This document shows, one piece after another, positions 1 through 8,707 of a stretch of DNA of 11,864 nt. A program made the translations under genes and the position numbers. The notes below the pieces were generated by a model that saw nothing but the letters and a program-made list of their open reading frames with translations, was not told where the DNA came from and ran no database searches. The DNA is from Euperipatoides rowelli (lineage: Eukaryota; Onychophora; Udeonychophora; Euonychophora; Peripatopsidae), in the NCBI GenBank assembly GCA_003024985.2, contig PXIH01S0047114.1, one strand, 5' to 3'. Each line of letters begins with the position of its first letter. Within the stretch, counting starts at the first letter, position 1.

Positions 1-603
1 TAATAATAATATGAAGATGATGGGAATAATAATAAATCATTTGAATTATGTGAAGCTGATTAGTTGATTAAACACAAAACAATAGCACTTTTAAGCAAAT
101 AGAAAGGCTTTTATGAAAAGATTTGTAAGTGCAAAACTAAATAAAAGAGAGATAAGGCATATCAAAAGTACAAAGTTATGGCATTGAAATTTCATGACAT
201 GACAACAATTTGTGCAATGAGCATAATTCAATATTATTTAACATGTTTAGTAAAGACAAACAAAGGTCAAAATGTACTAGAGTCTACTTTGATTTATCAT
301 TAGAATAATATAATGGAGGGAAGAAATAGATCCTATATACCAGGGATTCTCATATTATAAAAATAACTGCAAACTACAACAAACAAAATTATAAACACAT
401 TGTGGATCAATTTCTCATCAATGTTTAAAGTATTTTTCAAACAAAATGAAGAAAATATGTGTAAAACATTTATGGATTTTAGACTAGAAGTGCTGAGAAA
501 TATTTTGGAAAAGTACAGAAATTCACCATTTGTTACTAGGAAAATTCATGGACACCAGAGGGAAAAAAACATCAACTGCATGACCATCATTTCATCTCAA
601 ATT
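1..603. other. AT-rich DNA with no supported gene
   Basis: This stretch opens with a short TAA microsatellite. It contains an open frame on the plus strand (400-672) whose translation resembles no family I know. An isolated CAGGGATTCTC at 341-351 resembles the terminus of hAT transposons, but I found no matching opposite end. I see nothing else. Confidence 0.5.
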
Positions 604-1130
604 AACATTTATATATATACAGATTACTTTGAAGAAATGTGGAATGATGATAGAAGTGGGAATTTATTATGAATTAATTGCATAGGACTATATTTTTATT
701 GAATTATTATTTACTTTCTGTATAATTTTAGTATTTATTGTTAAATTTGTTTCTAGATTTCTTGTAATTAAATTAGAACAATAAATTATGTTTACGTCCG
801 CTTTGCCAGAAAAAAAAAAACTTGTAGCTTACAGTAATTTGGATATCATTTTAAAAACATTATAATATACAGATTCCTTTGAAGAGTGATGGTCTTAGAA
901 ATGTGGAATGATGATAGAAGTGAAAAATGATTATGAATTAATGTATAAGCCTATATTTTTATTGTATTATTATTTACTTTCTGTATAATTTTAGTTTAAA
1001 TTGTTAAATTTGTTTCTAGATTTCTTGTAATTAAATTTGAACAATAAATTATGTTTATGTCCGCTTTGCAAAAACAAAACAAAAACAAAAAAAACTTGTT
1101 AGCTACTTAATTTGGAAATCATTTTAAACT
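604..1130 (+). repeat. Tandem duplication, ~250-bp unit, two copies
   Basis: Two head-to-tail copies are visible, at about 604-855 and 856-1130. Both run from ATATACAGATT.CTTTGAAG through GGAATGATGATAGAAGTG, then a long shared tract ending in TTTCTAGATTTCTTGTAATTAA. Each copy then has an AATAAA (780-785 and 1043-1048), the motif GTCCGCTTTGC, an A-rich run (810-820 and about 1069-1094) and CTTGT.AGCT. The second copy carries about 14 extra bases after GAAGA. An AATAAA followed about 25 bases later by an A-tract is what a cDNA-derived 3' end looks like, so the original unit may be a retroposed transcript tail that was later duplicated. The alternative is an ordinary segmental tandem duplication with a chance A-run. 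The duplication is clear; its retroposed origin is inference. Confidence 0.8.
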
Positions 1131-1685
1131 TTATATTCTATAGAAACTGAGAAAGAACAATCGACATATGAATATATTTATTTATATACTTTATATTATT
1201 AAAATAGTTTTATATTCATAATTCTAAAAAAAATATTACTATAATAAGAATGACTTCCATGATTTTTACATACTAAGGAGTGACAGAAATGGTGTTTATC
1301 CATGCCCAGCTTCATTATCATAATGTTATGTAGGTAATAATATAGTGGCTGTAATCTGTACTAATAGGAAAGTTCACTCCACTACAGGGCCTAATAGGCA
1401 CTATACCTTCACTTTCATTTACATATATAAGGGATCGATATAACAACTATGGTGCCAAATTTATTTGCATTGCAATTACATTTTTTGGAATTTGACAATT
1501 TAAAGCCAATAACAAACCTTCTTAATATGGAGATCTTTTTTATTTAAAAAAAAACAGCATAAAAACATTTGACACGGCAGAAATATTTTGACAAGGGTGG
1601 TCCCAAGAAACCAGGTTTCAACTTTTAGTGCCCTTAAAATCTTTTATCTTCACTAATAAATAGAAAATAAATTTGATTTCCAATG
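1131..1685. other. Intergenic or intronic DNA with one imperfect hairpin
   Basis: I see no coding sequence. TATAGTGGC at 1341-1349 is mirrored by CACTATA at 1399-1405, and the intervening DNA contains two copies of a CTAATAGG motif. This could be a small folded repeat or a MITE remnant, but no target duplication is visible. Confidence 0.35.
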
Positions 1686-2215
1686 CAAATTGCATCAGAA
1701 TGAATTTGCAAAATAAGAGGTAGCAACACAAATTAAATTATATCAGACAGAATGTGAAAAATAAATATAATAGAGGTGGCAACATAAATTATACCAGATT
1801 GAATGTACAAAATAAGAGATGGCAACACAAATTGTATCATATTGGGTATTCATAATAAAAGAGGTGGCAACTTAAATTATGATTAAATGTACAAAATAAG
1901 AGGTGGCTATACAAACTGTATCAGATTGGGTATTCATAATAAAAGAGGTGGCAACAAATTATATCAGATTGAATATGCAAAATAAGAGGTGGCAACACAA
2001 ATTATATCAGATTGAGTGTGGAAAATAAAAGAGGTGGCAACACATAGATTGAGTCCAAAATAAAAGTTGGCAACACAAATTATATCAGATTAAGTGTGCA
2101 GAATAAGAGGTGGCAACACATCAGATTGATTTCAAAATAAAAGGTGCAGCACTAATATCTGATTGCGTATGTAAAATAAAAAAGGTGGCCACACAAAATG
2201 TATCGTATTGAATGT
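1686..2215. repeat. Minisatellite, 12 degenerate ~42-bp units
   Basis: The core AAATAAGAGGTGGCAACACA recurs with its GAGGTGGC element (or a variant) near 1717, 1773, 1816, 1861, 1900, 1945, 1986, 2031, 2065, 2107, 2141 and 2182. Spacings are mostly 39-45 bp, with 34-bp deleted units and one 56-bp unit. Between cores lies a variable linker, AAATTATATCAGATTGAATGTG. Two units, 84 bp apart (linkers at 1841-1860 and 1925-1944), share an identical variant linker, which shows a later two-unit duplication. No coding function is apparent. Confidence 0.92.
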
Positions 2216-2439
2216 GGCAGGTAATTGTGCTTCTCAGTTAATATTGACCAATCAAATCTGATAGAATTTGTGTTGGAAATTTTTCTTCTATTTTTTAATG
2301 CAGATAAAAAGTTGTAAAACTGGAAAACTTTTTTTTAAGGACTAATAAAATGTCCCTATTTGAACTTGCATGCCTCTAGTGGTTCAATCACTTTGTAATT
2401 TCATATTTGCTTTTAGGGTATACTGTTTGTGGGATGAAC

Positions 2440-2447
2440 TTCTAAGA
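2440..2447. repeat. Left target-site duplication of hAT element
   Basis: TTCTAAGA stands directly before the element's first base and pairs with TTCTAAGG at 2885-2892, a 7 of 8 match. Eight-base duplications are typical of hAT insertion. Confidence 0.8.
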
Positions 2448-2884
2448 CAGGGATTCCCTACCCTGTTCTTGTGGGCACCATGTCACCCGTCAACAAATTT
2501 GTGTGTGCCCGTCAATAGTCGACCATGAAACAAAACCTTGTCCATGTTAACTTGGCAGTGCCCGGGTCCCATTGATTTAGGTTGTAAGTGGTTAGGCAAC
2601 CAAGGATTTTAAGCAGTTGTTTTTTTTGTAAATCGACTTTTAATCCTCACTTTTATGCCAAGTTAACTCGAATGAACTTGAGTACAATGCACACAGATGA
2701 CTGAATTGAGTAGTGGTGGGGATAATTAAAAAATTGTCTAAATACAGGCAATACAATCCACATTCTACCATGTTTTTGACATCTGCGCATATATTTTCAT
2801 CATTATGGAAAATATAGATGGTGCCCGCCGCCCTACCAGTATTTTAGAATGTGCTCTAGGGTACAAAAAGGTTGGGAACCCCTA
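2448..2884. mobile_element. Non-autonomous hAT-type DNA transposon (MITE), 437 bp
   Basis: The left terminus reads CAGGGATTCCCTACCCT. The right terminus, read on the minus strand, is TAGGGGTTCCCAACCTTTT; the two agree at about 12 of the first 15 positions. This matches the CAGGGGTTCCCAAC-type end common in hAT elements. A second inverted pair, GGGCACCAT, sits inside each end (2473-2481, and as ATGGTGCCC at 2818-2826). An 8-bp target duplication flanks the element. The interior has no open frame of transposase size, so it would have been moved by a transposase encoded elsewhere. Divergence of the ends and of the duplication suggests an old insertion. The family-level name is inferred from terminus and target size only. 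Confidence 0.85.
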
Positions 2885-2892
2885 TTCTAAGG
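2885..2892. repeat. Right target-site duplication of hAT element
   Basis: TTCTAAGG follows the last base of the element directly and matches TTCTAAGA on the left with one substitution. Confidence 0.8.
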
Positions 2893-3117
2893 TGTTCAAT
2901 ATATCCTAATATACATGTCTAAAAGTTTTTGTATGTACAATGGTAAACTGTTGTCTAGGCACCTAGTGGGCAGATTGTCACTTTGTAGGACACATTGTCC
3001 TAATTTATGTAATTACAGTATATTAAAGTATAATGTACAACATGTGTTTCAAATTTCAGATCAAAGTGGAGTTATATGCCTCCAAAGATTAGAAACAAAA
3101 TTTATAACATTTTGACA

Positions 3118-3145
3118 AATAAAAGATTGTAAAAAAAAAAAAAAA
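3118..3145 (+). other. AATAAA plus A15 tract: possible retroposed poly(A) end
   Basis: AATAAA at 3118-3123 is followed after seven bases by fifteen uninterrupted A (3131-3145). This spacing is shorter than usual for genomic cleavage but fits a reverse-transcribed tail. I could not identify the body of any inserted transcript between the hAT element and this point. It could equally be a chance A-run in AT-rich DNA. Confidence 0.35.
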
Positions 3146-3509
3146 TCATTAAAATCCAATTTAAAAAATGTCCAACTTTTAAATTTTGTTCTACAGTTCA
3201 TCTTAATAAAATAGATTGTGAATATGTATTAACAGTATATCTATTAAGGGTGTGGGGGATAATAATGGACCCGCAAGTGCTCTCATAAAGACATCCCATT
3301 CCTAGAATATCTTTAGGCAAGAGATTGACTTTCTATATGTTAGATGATGGAGATGTATGTGATTGTAATCAAAGAAAGAGAGGACAGGTGTGGTGAAATA
3401 ATAGCTGATTGTTGAAATACAAAGTAATTTTATTTATGATAATCAGCAGTATTTTCTAGCAAAGGAAAATCTATGTGTAATATTAACTAGAATTTTGTAT
3501 TTTACTTAC
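3146..3509. other. Non-coding DNA, probably intron of the arrestin gene
   Basis: This lies directly downstream (minus strand) of the arrestin exon's donor site, so at least its right part should be intron. A less AT-rich patch at 3250-3420 has stops in every frame I read and resembles nothing I know. No following arrestin exon was found. Confidence 0.4.
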
Positions 3510-3692
3510 ATATATCTCATGTTGAATTTTTATAACGCTGCAACCTTTCAGATTTGTAGGAGGAATTTTCGGTATAGTTAGTAGCTGATTTTGCCAAATT
3601 TGTGTCTCTCCTGGCTTTATTTTCCCTCTTTGAACAACTGCCAAATCTTGGGAGTTCACGGTCACTCGTTTCTTAGCAAAATAAGTGATTGT
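3510..3692 (-). CDS. Internal exon of an alpha-arrestin (arrestin domain-containing protein)
   Basis: This 183-base, 61-codon exon has a pyrimidine-rich acceptor (CTGTTTTAG) directly before 3692 and a consensus donor GTAAGT directly after 3510. Both borders are in phase 0. The translation begins TITYFAKKR, contains RGKIKPGETQIW, then the signature LLTIPKIPPTNLKGC, and ends in IQHEIY. The run of basic residue, Gly, Pro, Gly-Glu, then Trp and I-P-x-I-P-P-T-N-L-x-G-C is characteristic of the arrestin C-terminal domain in ARRDC-type alpha-arrestins, and unlike visual or beta-arrestins. Known family members are cytosolic adaptors that recruit HECT ubiquitin ligases to membrane receptors and transporters. 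The PPxY motifs that do this would lie in a later exon, not visible here. I could not find the neighbouring exons. No stop or frameshift is present, so it appears functional. Confidence 0.85.
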
Positions 3693-5170
3693 CTAAAACA
3701 GTTAAAAAATAATAATAAGTAAATTGATTTGATAGATTTATGAAATTAAATTTGCTTCAAGAAAAAAATAATTTTAATCATTTCTTTATAAATTATTAAT
3801 TTCCTTTGTCGGTCTTTTTGTCTGTCAGTGCTGTGACATCACATAGCAGACCAAGAAATATTAGAGTTTACTTTCTGCTGAAATGGAAAATTTGCATTCT
3901 ATATTTTTCTAATCTAACTGAACAAATCTTTAAAAAAAAAATTCAGTAAAATACTTTATTTTTTAATAAATCAAAATCATAATCTATCTTATATAATGAA
4001 AAATGGGTAAATAAATAAAATTTATTAAAAAAAATCTAGTAACAGCAGGATACTCTGATTTTACCGCCATCTAATGAGAAAAATATTAACTATAATCTGA
4101 AATAATTCATTTAAAGCTAAACCTTTGAGGGCAGGCTTTAAATGCATATTGATATACTTAAATTTCAAATGAAATGCTATATGTTTTTTTTTAAGAATGA
4201 TTTTCAAAGAAAATTATTAAAAAAAAAAAAATTCCACTGAACATTTTTTTTAAAAAAAATGCTTTAACCCTTTTGCTACGATTTTTTTTTCTGAGCTCTC
4301 AAGTGATTCTGGAAATTTGAATTTCAGGTGGGCTAATAAATATATTATATAACATTTAGGAATAAATTTAAAGATTTTTAAAATTGAAATTTATTGCAGA
4401 TTTTAAAAATCAAAATGAAAAAGTTCTATTTCAAATAACAGAGACACAGTGGGGCTATTAAGTGCCAAAAATGGGTATCATTATCTCCGATTTGCAGAAA
4501 ACAATTAATAAAGAAAATATTTGTTTATGTTTATTTTTGTTTACAGATTCACATTTCTGATTAAAAAATAAATGAAATGAGATATTATATTAATTTTTAT
4601 CTCTTCTAAAACTCAAAATATTAATAAATGTATGATTTTCTGTATTTATCTTGGAAAATGCTTTCACTCATTATATGTTTGCATAAGCGCTAAGCCATCT
4701 TTTGATCATGTGACACCCATGTAACTACTTGATCGAGAATTATAAATAAAAATTAATTTTATGGAAATTAAATTTGTTTTAATATTAATGTTGTAGCAAA
4801 TAAAATAATATTTTATTTTATTTTGAAATTGTATATTTTTTAAAATAGTGCATCAAAGTTATAATATATGCTTCTTCTGCATGGGTATCATGGCGTCCTT
4901 TAGACCACGGTGTAAGAATAGTCCAAAACATAAGGAAATTTTAGTTTATTACTTATTACTATTATTATTTTATTACTACTTATATCCGCCCAAAAAAACA
5001 AATTAAATAAAATACTCTTATTTATTAATTTTTATATTGAACAATAAAATACGTTGAGATTTCAAAGCTTTTGAAATCTTGCTATATTTTTTAGATTTTT
5101 ATCCATATAAAATGATAATTAAACATTTTTTTAAGGATTATAATTAATCATCCAAATAATAAAAATAAAA
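3693..5170. other. AT-rich non-coding DNA, probably arrestin intron or upstream region
   Basis: No exon was recognised on either strand. Small items only: a dyad-like GTGACATCAC near 3834, homopolymer A and T runs, and TTAACCCTTTTGCTACG at 4264-4280, which looks loosely like a TTAA-targeting element end but has no partner. A short GC-richer patch near 4880-4925 has no identifiable content. Confidence 0.45.
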
Positions 5171-5174
5171 AAGA

Positions 5175-5375
5175 TTGTGTCCCGTCCTCGTGGCGCTATC
5201 CGTAGCGATACAGATTTGTGTCAGGGTGATGACATAAGGCTGAGACGCTTCATGTTTGCGGCTCATTTAGGGCAGTTATGGAAAGGTTTTTTCACCTGGC
5301 TTTCAATACCTTGCCAGGATTTTTTTAACCTGGTACACTGCCTCCTTAAGGACCTGTAGAATAAAAGAATTAAAA
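5175..5375 (+). mobile_element. Possible tRNA-derived SINE (unclassified GC-rich island)
   Basis: About 190 bp of near-balanced base composition stands sharply out of AT-rich flanks. Its left part, CCTCGTGGCGCTATCCGTAG at 5186-5205, resembles the 5' half of a tRNA of the Trp type, covering the acceptor strand and the box A region. The block ends in an A-rich tail after GACCTGTAGAATAAAAG. That is the layout of a tRNA-headed SINE. Against this, I see no convincing box B about 40-50 bp downstream, and the block also has an open frame on the plus strand (5177-5359) that resembles no protein I know. It could instead be a fragment of another transposon or a non-coding exon. Confidence 0.35.
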
Positions 5376-5559
5376 TATGATAAATATTCAACAACTAAGA
5401 TGCTAATCGTCAATTAATGTTTCCTCATTAGTGGGCAGCCATTTATAAAGTGATTACTCGACTAGCTTTATATTGGTCTAGTTTTAAACCTAAATAACAT
5501 AGCTCCCAGATTCACTTAGATTGTTTTTTATATAAATTAATAGGGAGGTGAAGGGCTGA

Positions 5560-5633
5560 ACAGACAAAGTTGATTTTACTAAAATTGTGCAATGGAGTAT
5601 TGTGTTCAATTGTGGTCTCCATATTATAGGAAA
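5560..5633 (+). pseudogene. Fragment of a LINE reverse transcriptase (CR1/Jockey-like), C-terminal part
   Basis: Fourteen codons from 5592 read MEYCVQLWSPYYRK. This matches the L-E-Y-x-x-x-x-W-S-P-Y motif conserved just after the polymerase domain of CR1, L2 and Jockey-clade LINE proteins. Upstream, FTKIV in another frame matches the expected preceding residues, implying a small deletion. The match ends at the ambiguous base at 5634, beyond which the sequence is plain AT-rich. No endonuclease, catalytic polymerase box or 3' end is present. It is a dead, very short remnant, or one cut by an assembly junction. Confidence 0.55.
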
Positions 5634-5634
5634 N

Positions 5635-6021
5635 AAATTTATTTTTCATTTATTAACCTTAAATTTTATGACAATTTAAAATAAGAAATAAAATTTAGCC
5701 AGTTTTTGAACAGAAAATAAAAAAAATTGCTCCAGTTCGGATGGTTAATAAAAACATAAATATTATCACCAGGGTCAACAATATTTGGAAGCTATTCAGA
5801 TAATGAAATTGCAAGAAGATTGTAAACTTATTTTAATATAAACAATTCATCTTATTTCTAAATTAATCCTAAAATTGGATAAAAATCTTCAAATTTAATA
5901 TAATTATTTATGAGAAACTTTGTAATTTGAGATCATTTATAGTTTTAGTAAAACCTTTGTCTCTCTCATTGATACATTTAATATAGTCATTTGTTATATC
6001 TAATGAAATAATATAATGTAC
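5635..6021. other. AT-rich DNA, probably intron of the Ig-domain gene
   Basis: It follows the donor site of the second Ig exon on the minus strand. No further exon was recognised. A short minus-strand open stretch near 5700-5790 lacks splice support. Confidence 0.4.
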
Positions 6022-6225
6022 CTTCATATTCAAAACTAATACTGGCAGATGAATGGGCAGCTCCACCTACATTCCAAGCTCGACATGTATACAAACCCAA
6101 ATCACCAAAATAAATATCTGAAATGCTAAGTGAGTATGTGTTACCATGAACTCCATACTTAAAGTGGGGGGTATCATGGATGATGCGCCCATTTCTTAAC
6201 CAGATGACTTCAGGAGTGGGATCAC
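6022..6225 (-). CDS. Ig I-set domain exon, second half (titin/obscurin-like protein)
   Basis: This 204-base exon has its acceptor TTATTAG directly before 6225 and a donor GTACAT directly after 6022. Both borders are phase 1. The translation continues the preceding exon as DPTPEVIWLRNGRIIHD, then NTYSLSISDIYFGDLGLYTC and RAWNVGGAA. It contains the core Trp of strand C, the D-x-G-x-Y-x-C box of strand F and the A-x-N-x-x-G turn. With the Cys of the upstream exon these form a complete I-set fold. Such domains are arrayed in sarcomeric and cytoskeletal giants (titin/sallimus, obscurin/UNC-89, stretchin-MLCK), and the absence of a signal peptide or membrane segment in these exons is consistent with that. 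Which member it is cannot be told from one domain. No disabling change is seen. Confidence 0.88.
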
Positions 6226-6326
6226 CTAATAAATATATATAGTCAAGTTGGGGTTGAAGTTATTCATTAAGTAATAAAGTATCAATAAAGTATTATATAA
6301 TTTCACAGTGATGGCTTTATCGTTAC
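6226..6326 (-). other. 101-bp phase-1 intron splitting the Ig domain
   Basis: On the minus strand it begins GTAACG after ATCACAG and ends TTATTAG before GTGATCC. It has stops in the frame of the flanking exons. Removing it joins the Cys-containing strand B to the Trp-containing strand C with no frame change. Confidence 0.85.
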
Positions 6327-6443
6327 CTGTGATACTACAACGCAAAGATATAGTGTCACCAGGTATAACATATAAATCTTCCAAATGAGTTTCAAATTTG
6401 GGTGGTATAGCATCAATAACTTCTCTTTTCCTTTGAGAACTTC
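6327..6443 (-). CDS. Ig I-set domain exon, first half (titin/obscurin-like protein)
   Basis: This 117-base exon has its acceptor TTATTTCAACAG directly before 6443 and its donor GTAACG directly after 6327, again phase 1 at both ends. It encodes a polar linker (SSQRKREVIDA) followed by IPPKFETHLEDLYVIPGDT and SLRCSITG. P-P-x-F, V-x-x-G-D and L-R-C are the usual A, A' and B strands of an I-set domain, with the first disulfide-position Cys. It joins in frame to the exon at 6022-6225, giving one domain of about 95 residues. An ATG-initiated open frame running from 6513 through this exon is an artefact, because its first part is intron. The preceding exon lies further right and was not found. Confidence 0.88.
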
Positions 6444-8707
6444 CTGTTGAAATAATCAAAACAAATGTGAGATTATAAAAATAATATAAAAACAATAAGT
6501 AAGTACTAGACATAAATATGATTCAAAACAAGTATACAGTATATGCCTCCCAGAGAATTCATGTGGTCAGAATTAAAAATTTAATTTTCAAAAAAATATA
6601 ATCTCTTCTATTATATATTTATAAGATTTTTTTAAAATGTCCTACACATAAACATTGTTAAAATAAAATAAATAAACATATACAATGAGATAAATAAATG
6701 TACAAAAAGTAATGAAATTAAGACAAAGTAGACTATATTAATTTTTTATCATTAAGAAGGGTTTGATGAAGAAAATGAAGCAGAATATGAAATTAACTTA
6801 TAAATTAATTTTATATTCAAATAAAAAAATATTTATCTTTTCATCTGTTCTTAAATTTGAAATAAATAAACTAACAAATTTGGTTCTAATAATCTTGATA
6901 ACATGTAAAAATCAGCTTATTAAATCTATAAAATACTATAAAACTATCTTATTAATTCTATATAGTTTCAAATATAGTCATAATTCTGTCTGAGAGAACC
7001 AATCATGTTAGGAAATGTAAATTTTTATCATTTTTAAATCATAGATATAATTTTATTCATTGTCAATAGATATTTCTTCTAAATATGCAAATGTTATATT
7101 TAGATATCATCGCAATCAGAACATTATTACAGGAATAATGATAATGTCTCTTGTCCCAACAGAATTTTATAACAGAAAGAGCAGAAAAAAGAAATGTACA
7201 GACATTTTGACATATTTCATATTATAAATTTGTGAATTCAAATATTTTTTTTTGTGTGTGAGAGTATAATGCTGTTTTTTAACAATCTTTTTAAAAAAAT
7301 GCAATAAAATCACTAAAAACATTCTACATTGAACATTAAATTATAAAATAATTATTCCTAATATTTCACAAAAATGTAGTCTATTTTAATTATGAAATAT
7401 AGACTAATTTTTTAACCTAATATTATTTACTTTGATAATTGTTTCATTTGTATTTTGGATGAAATAATAAGAATTGAAAGATATCTTTAGCTGCCATGAA
7501 TGAATACAGTCTAAGTGTATAGAAGTCCCATTCTTTATTAGACTTAATATATTGTTATAAGAATTAAATATATTGAAATAAGTGATTTTATTGATTTTAT
7601 ATTGTGATATTTACAGCAAAGATTCATTAATTTTATGATTCAATGAATTAAAGAAAGTATTTTGACAGATATAAATGTAGTAAAACTTGGCTGAGAAGAC
7701 ATCTTTTTTTTTCAATAGATAAAGTGACCTAGTTCTTTCTCAGTTAATAAAAGAAATGTCTACTGCATAAACATAAATCATTCTTTTCAACAATGCTTAA
7801 TTCACTTATCTAAATTATTTCTTAAAAATAATAAAAAAATTAACAGGATAATTATTGTCTTAACTCTTTTACCACTGTTTAAATTGTCAAGAAAATAGTT
7901 TATTTAATAAATAAATAAGAGATTTAGCAATATATTTATTCAAATTAAATTTAATGCAAATTGTAACTGTTCAAACAAAAGAATCCATAGTAATATACTT
8001 TATATAATATATATTATAAATCATAAGAAAAATTAGCAACAACGAAAAATACTGTTTAATTTTTTGTTTATTTATTGATTTTTATTATTCAATTTATTTT
8101 TGTCTTCTTTTCTCTAAAACTGATAATATTAAATCATTTCTTCATCAGCTTCATTTCAAGGCAGAAGGAATTTAACAGATCACAAGAACCAAATAAGCAA
8201 TTTATCTAATTTTATTGTCAAAATACTTTGTTGGAGGTTAAATCTGCATTGGTAAAAACATATTTTATTTTGCTTTTAAAAAGTTTAAAATAATAATTAT
8301 CTAGTTGTTATCTGTCAAATAATTTCAAATTAAAATCTGATAAATTAGAACACTGGATTAATTACCACTATTTTAAGTCAAATATTAGCTTTAATTATTT
8401 ATATAATTATGATAGGAATGCATTTTTATTTTATATCTTCAGTATATTCTTTCACATAGATTTCAAATCATATAAAGTTTATTTCTTTTCTAGAATGTTC
8501 ACGAAAGCAAAGATATGTGACATACAAAATTTTCTTCATGTCATCTGATTTCCAGTTGTAGATTATAAGACTGTAAATCTCACAAGCAGTATCTTGATAA
8601 AATTCATTATGAGTCTGGCACTAATGAAACCAAGCTTAGTCTGCAAGTTTAATGTAGGGCATCTACTACACATAAACATACTCACCAGTAATAAAACTTG
8701 AAAGCTT
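6444..8707. other. AT-rich DNA, probably large intron of the Ig-domain gene
   Basis: More than 2 kb hold no exon, RNA gene or complete mobile element that I can support. An open frame at 6763-6993 is a low-complexity Lys/Ile/Leu translation expected by chance in AT-rich DNA. TTAACTCTTTTACCACTG at 7860-7877 resembles the motif at 4264 in the same orientation. The final 200 bases before 8708 may be unreadable Copia sequence. Confidence 0.4.

Noticed and set aside
341-351. CAGGGATTCTC as the left end of another hAT element
   Set aside because: No matching right terminus and no 8-bp duplication of the preceding bases were found downstream.
400-672. Plus-strand 90-codon open frame ending inside the duplicated block
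   Set aside because: No family resemblance, low-complexity end (INIYIYTD), and the second copy of the block does not keep the frame. It could be the tail of a retroposed gene, but nothing supports coding.
1686-2215. CRISPR array
   Set aside because: Units are degenerate and contiguous with no unique spacers, and the context is a eukaryotic genome; it is a minisatellite.
2915-3115. Plus-strand 66-codon open frame after the hAT element
   Set aside because: No recognisable domain, no codon or splice evidence; consistent with chance.
5700-5800. Short minus-strand open stretch that looked protein-like
   Set aside because: Bounded by an in-frame stop, without plausible acceptor and donor sites or family resemblance.
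6444-6513. ATG start and hydrophobic stretch upstream of the Ig exon, resembling a signal peptide
   Set aside because: The sequence before 6443 is the pyrimidine-rich tail of an intron ending TTTCAACAG, so the apparent N-terminus is a read-through artefact, not evidence of secretion.
6763-6993. 76-codon plus-strand open frame
   Set aside because: Lys/Ile/Leu/Asn-rich translation typical of AT-rich non-coding DNA.
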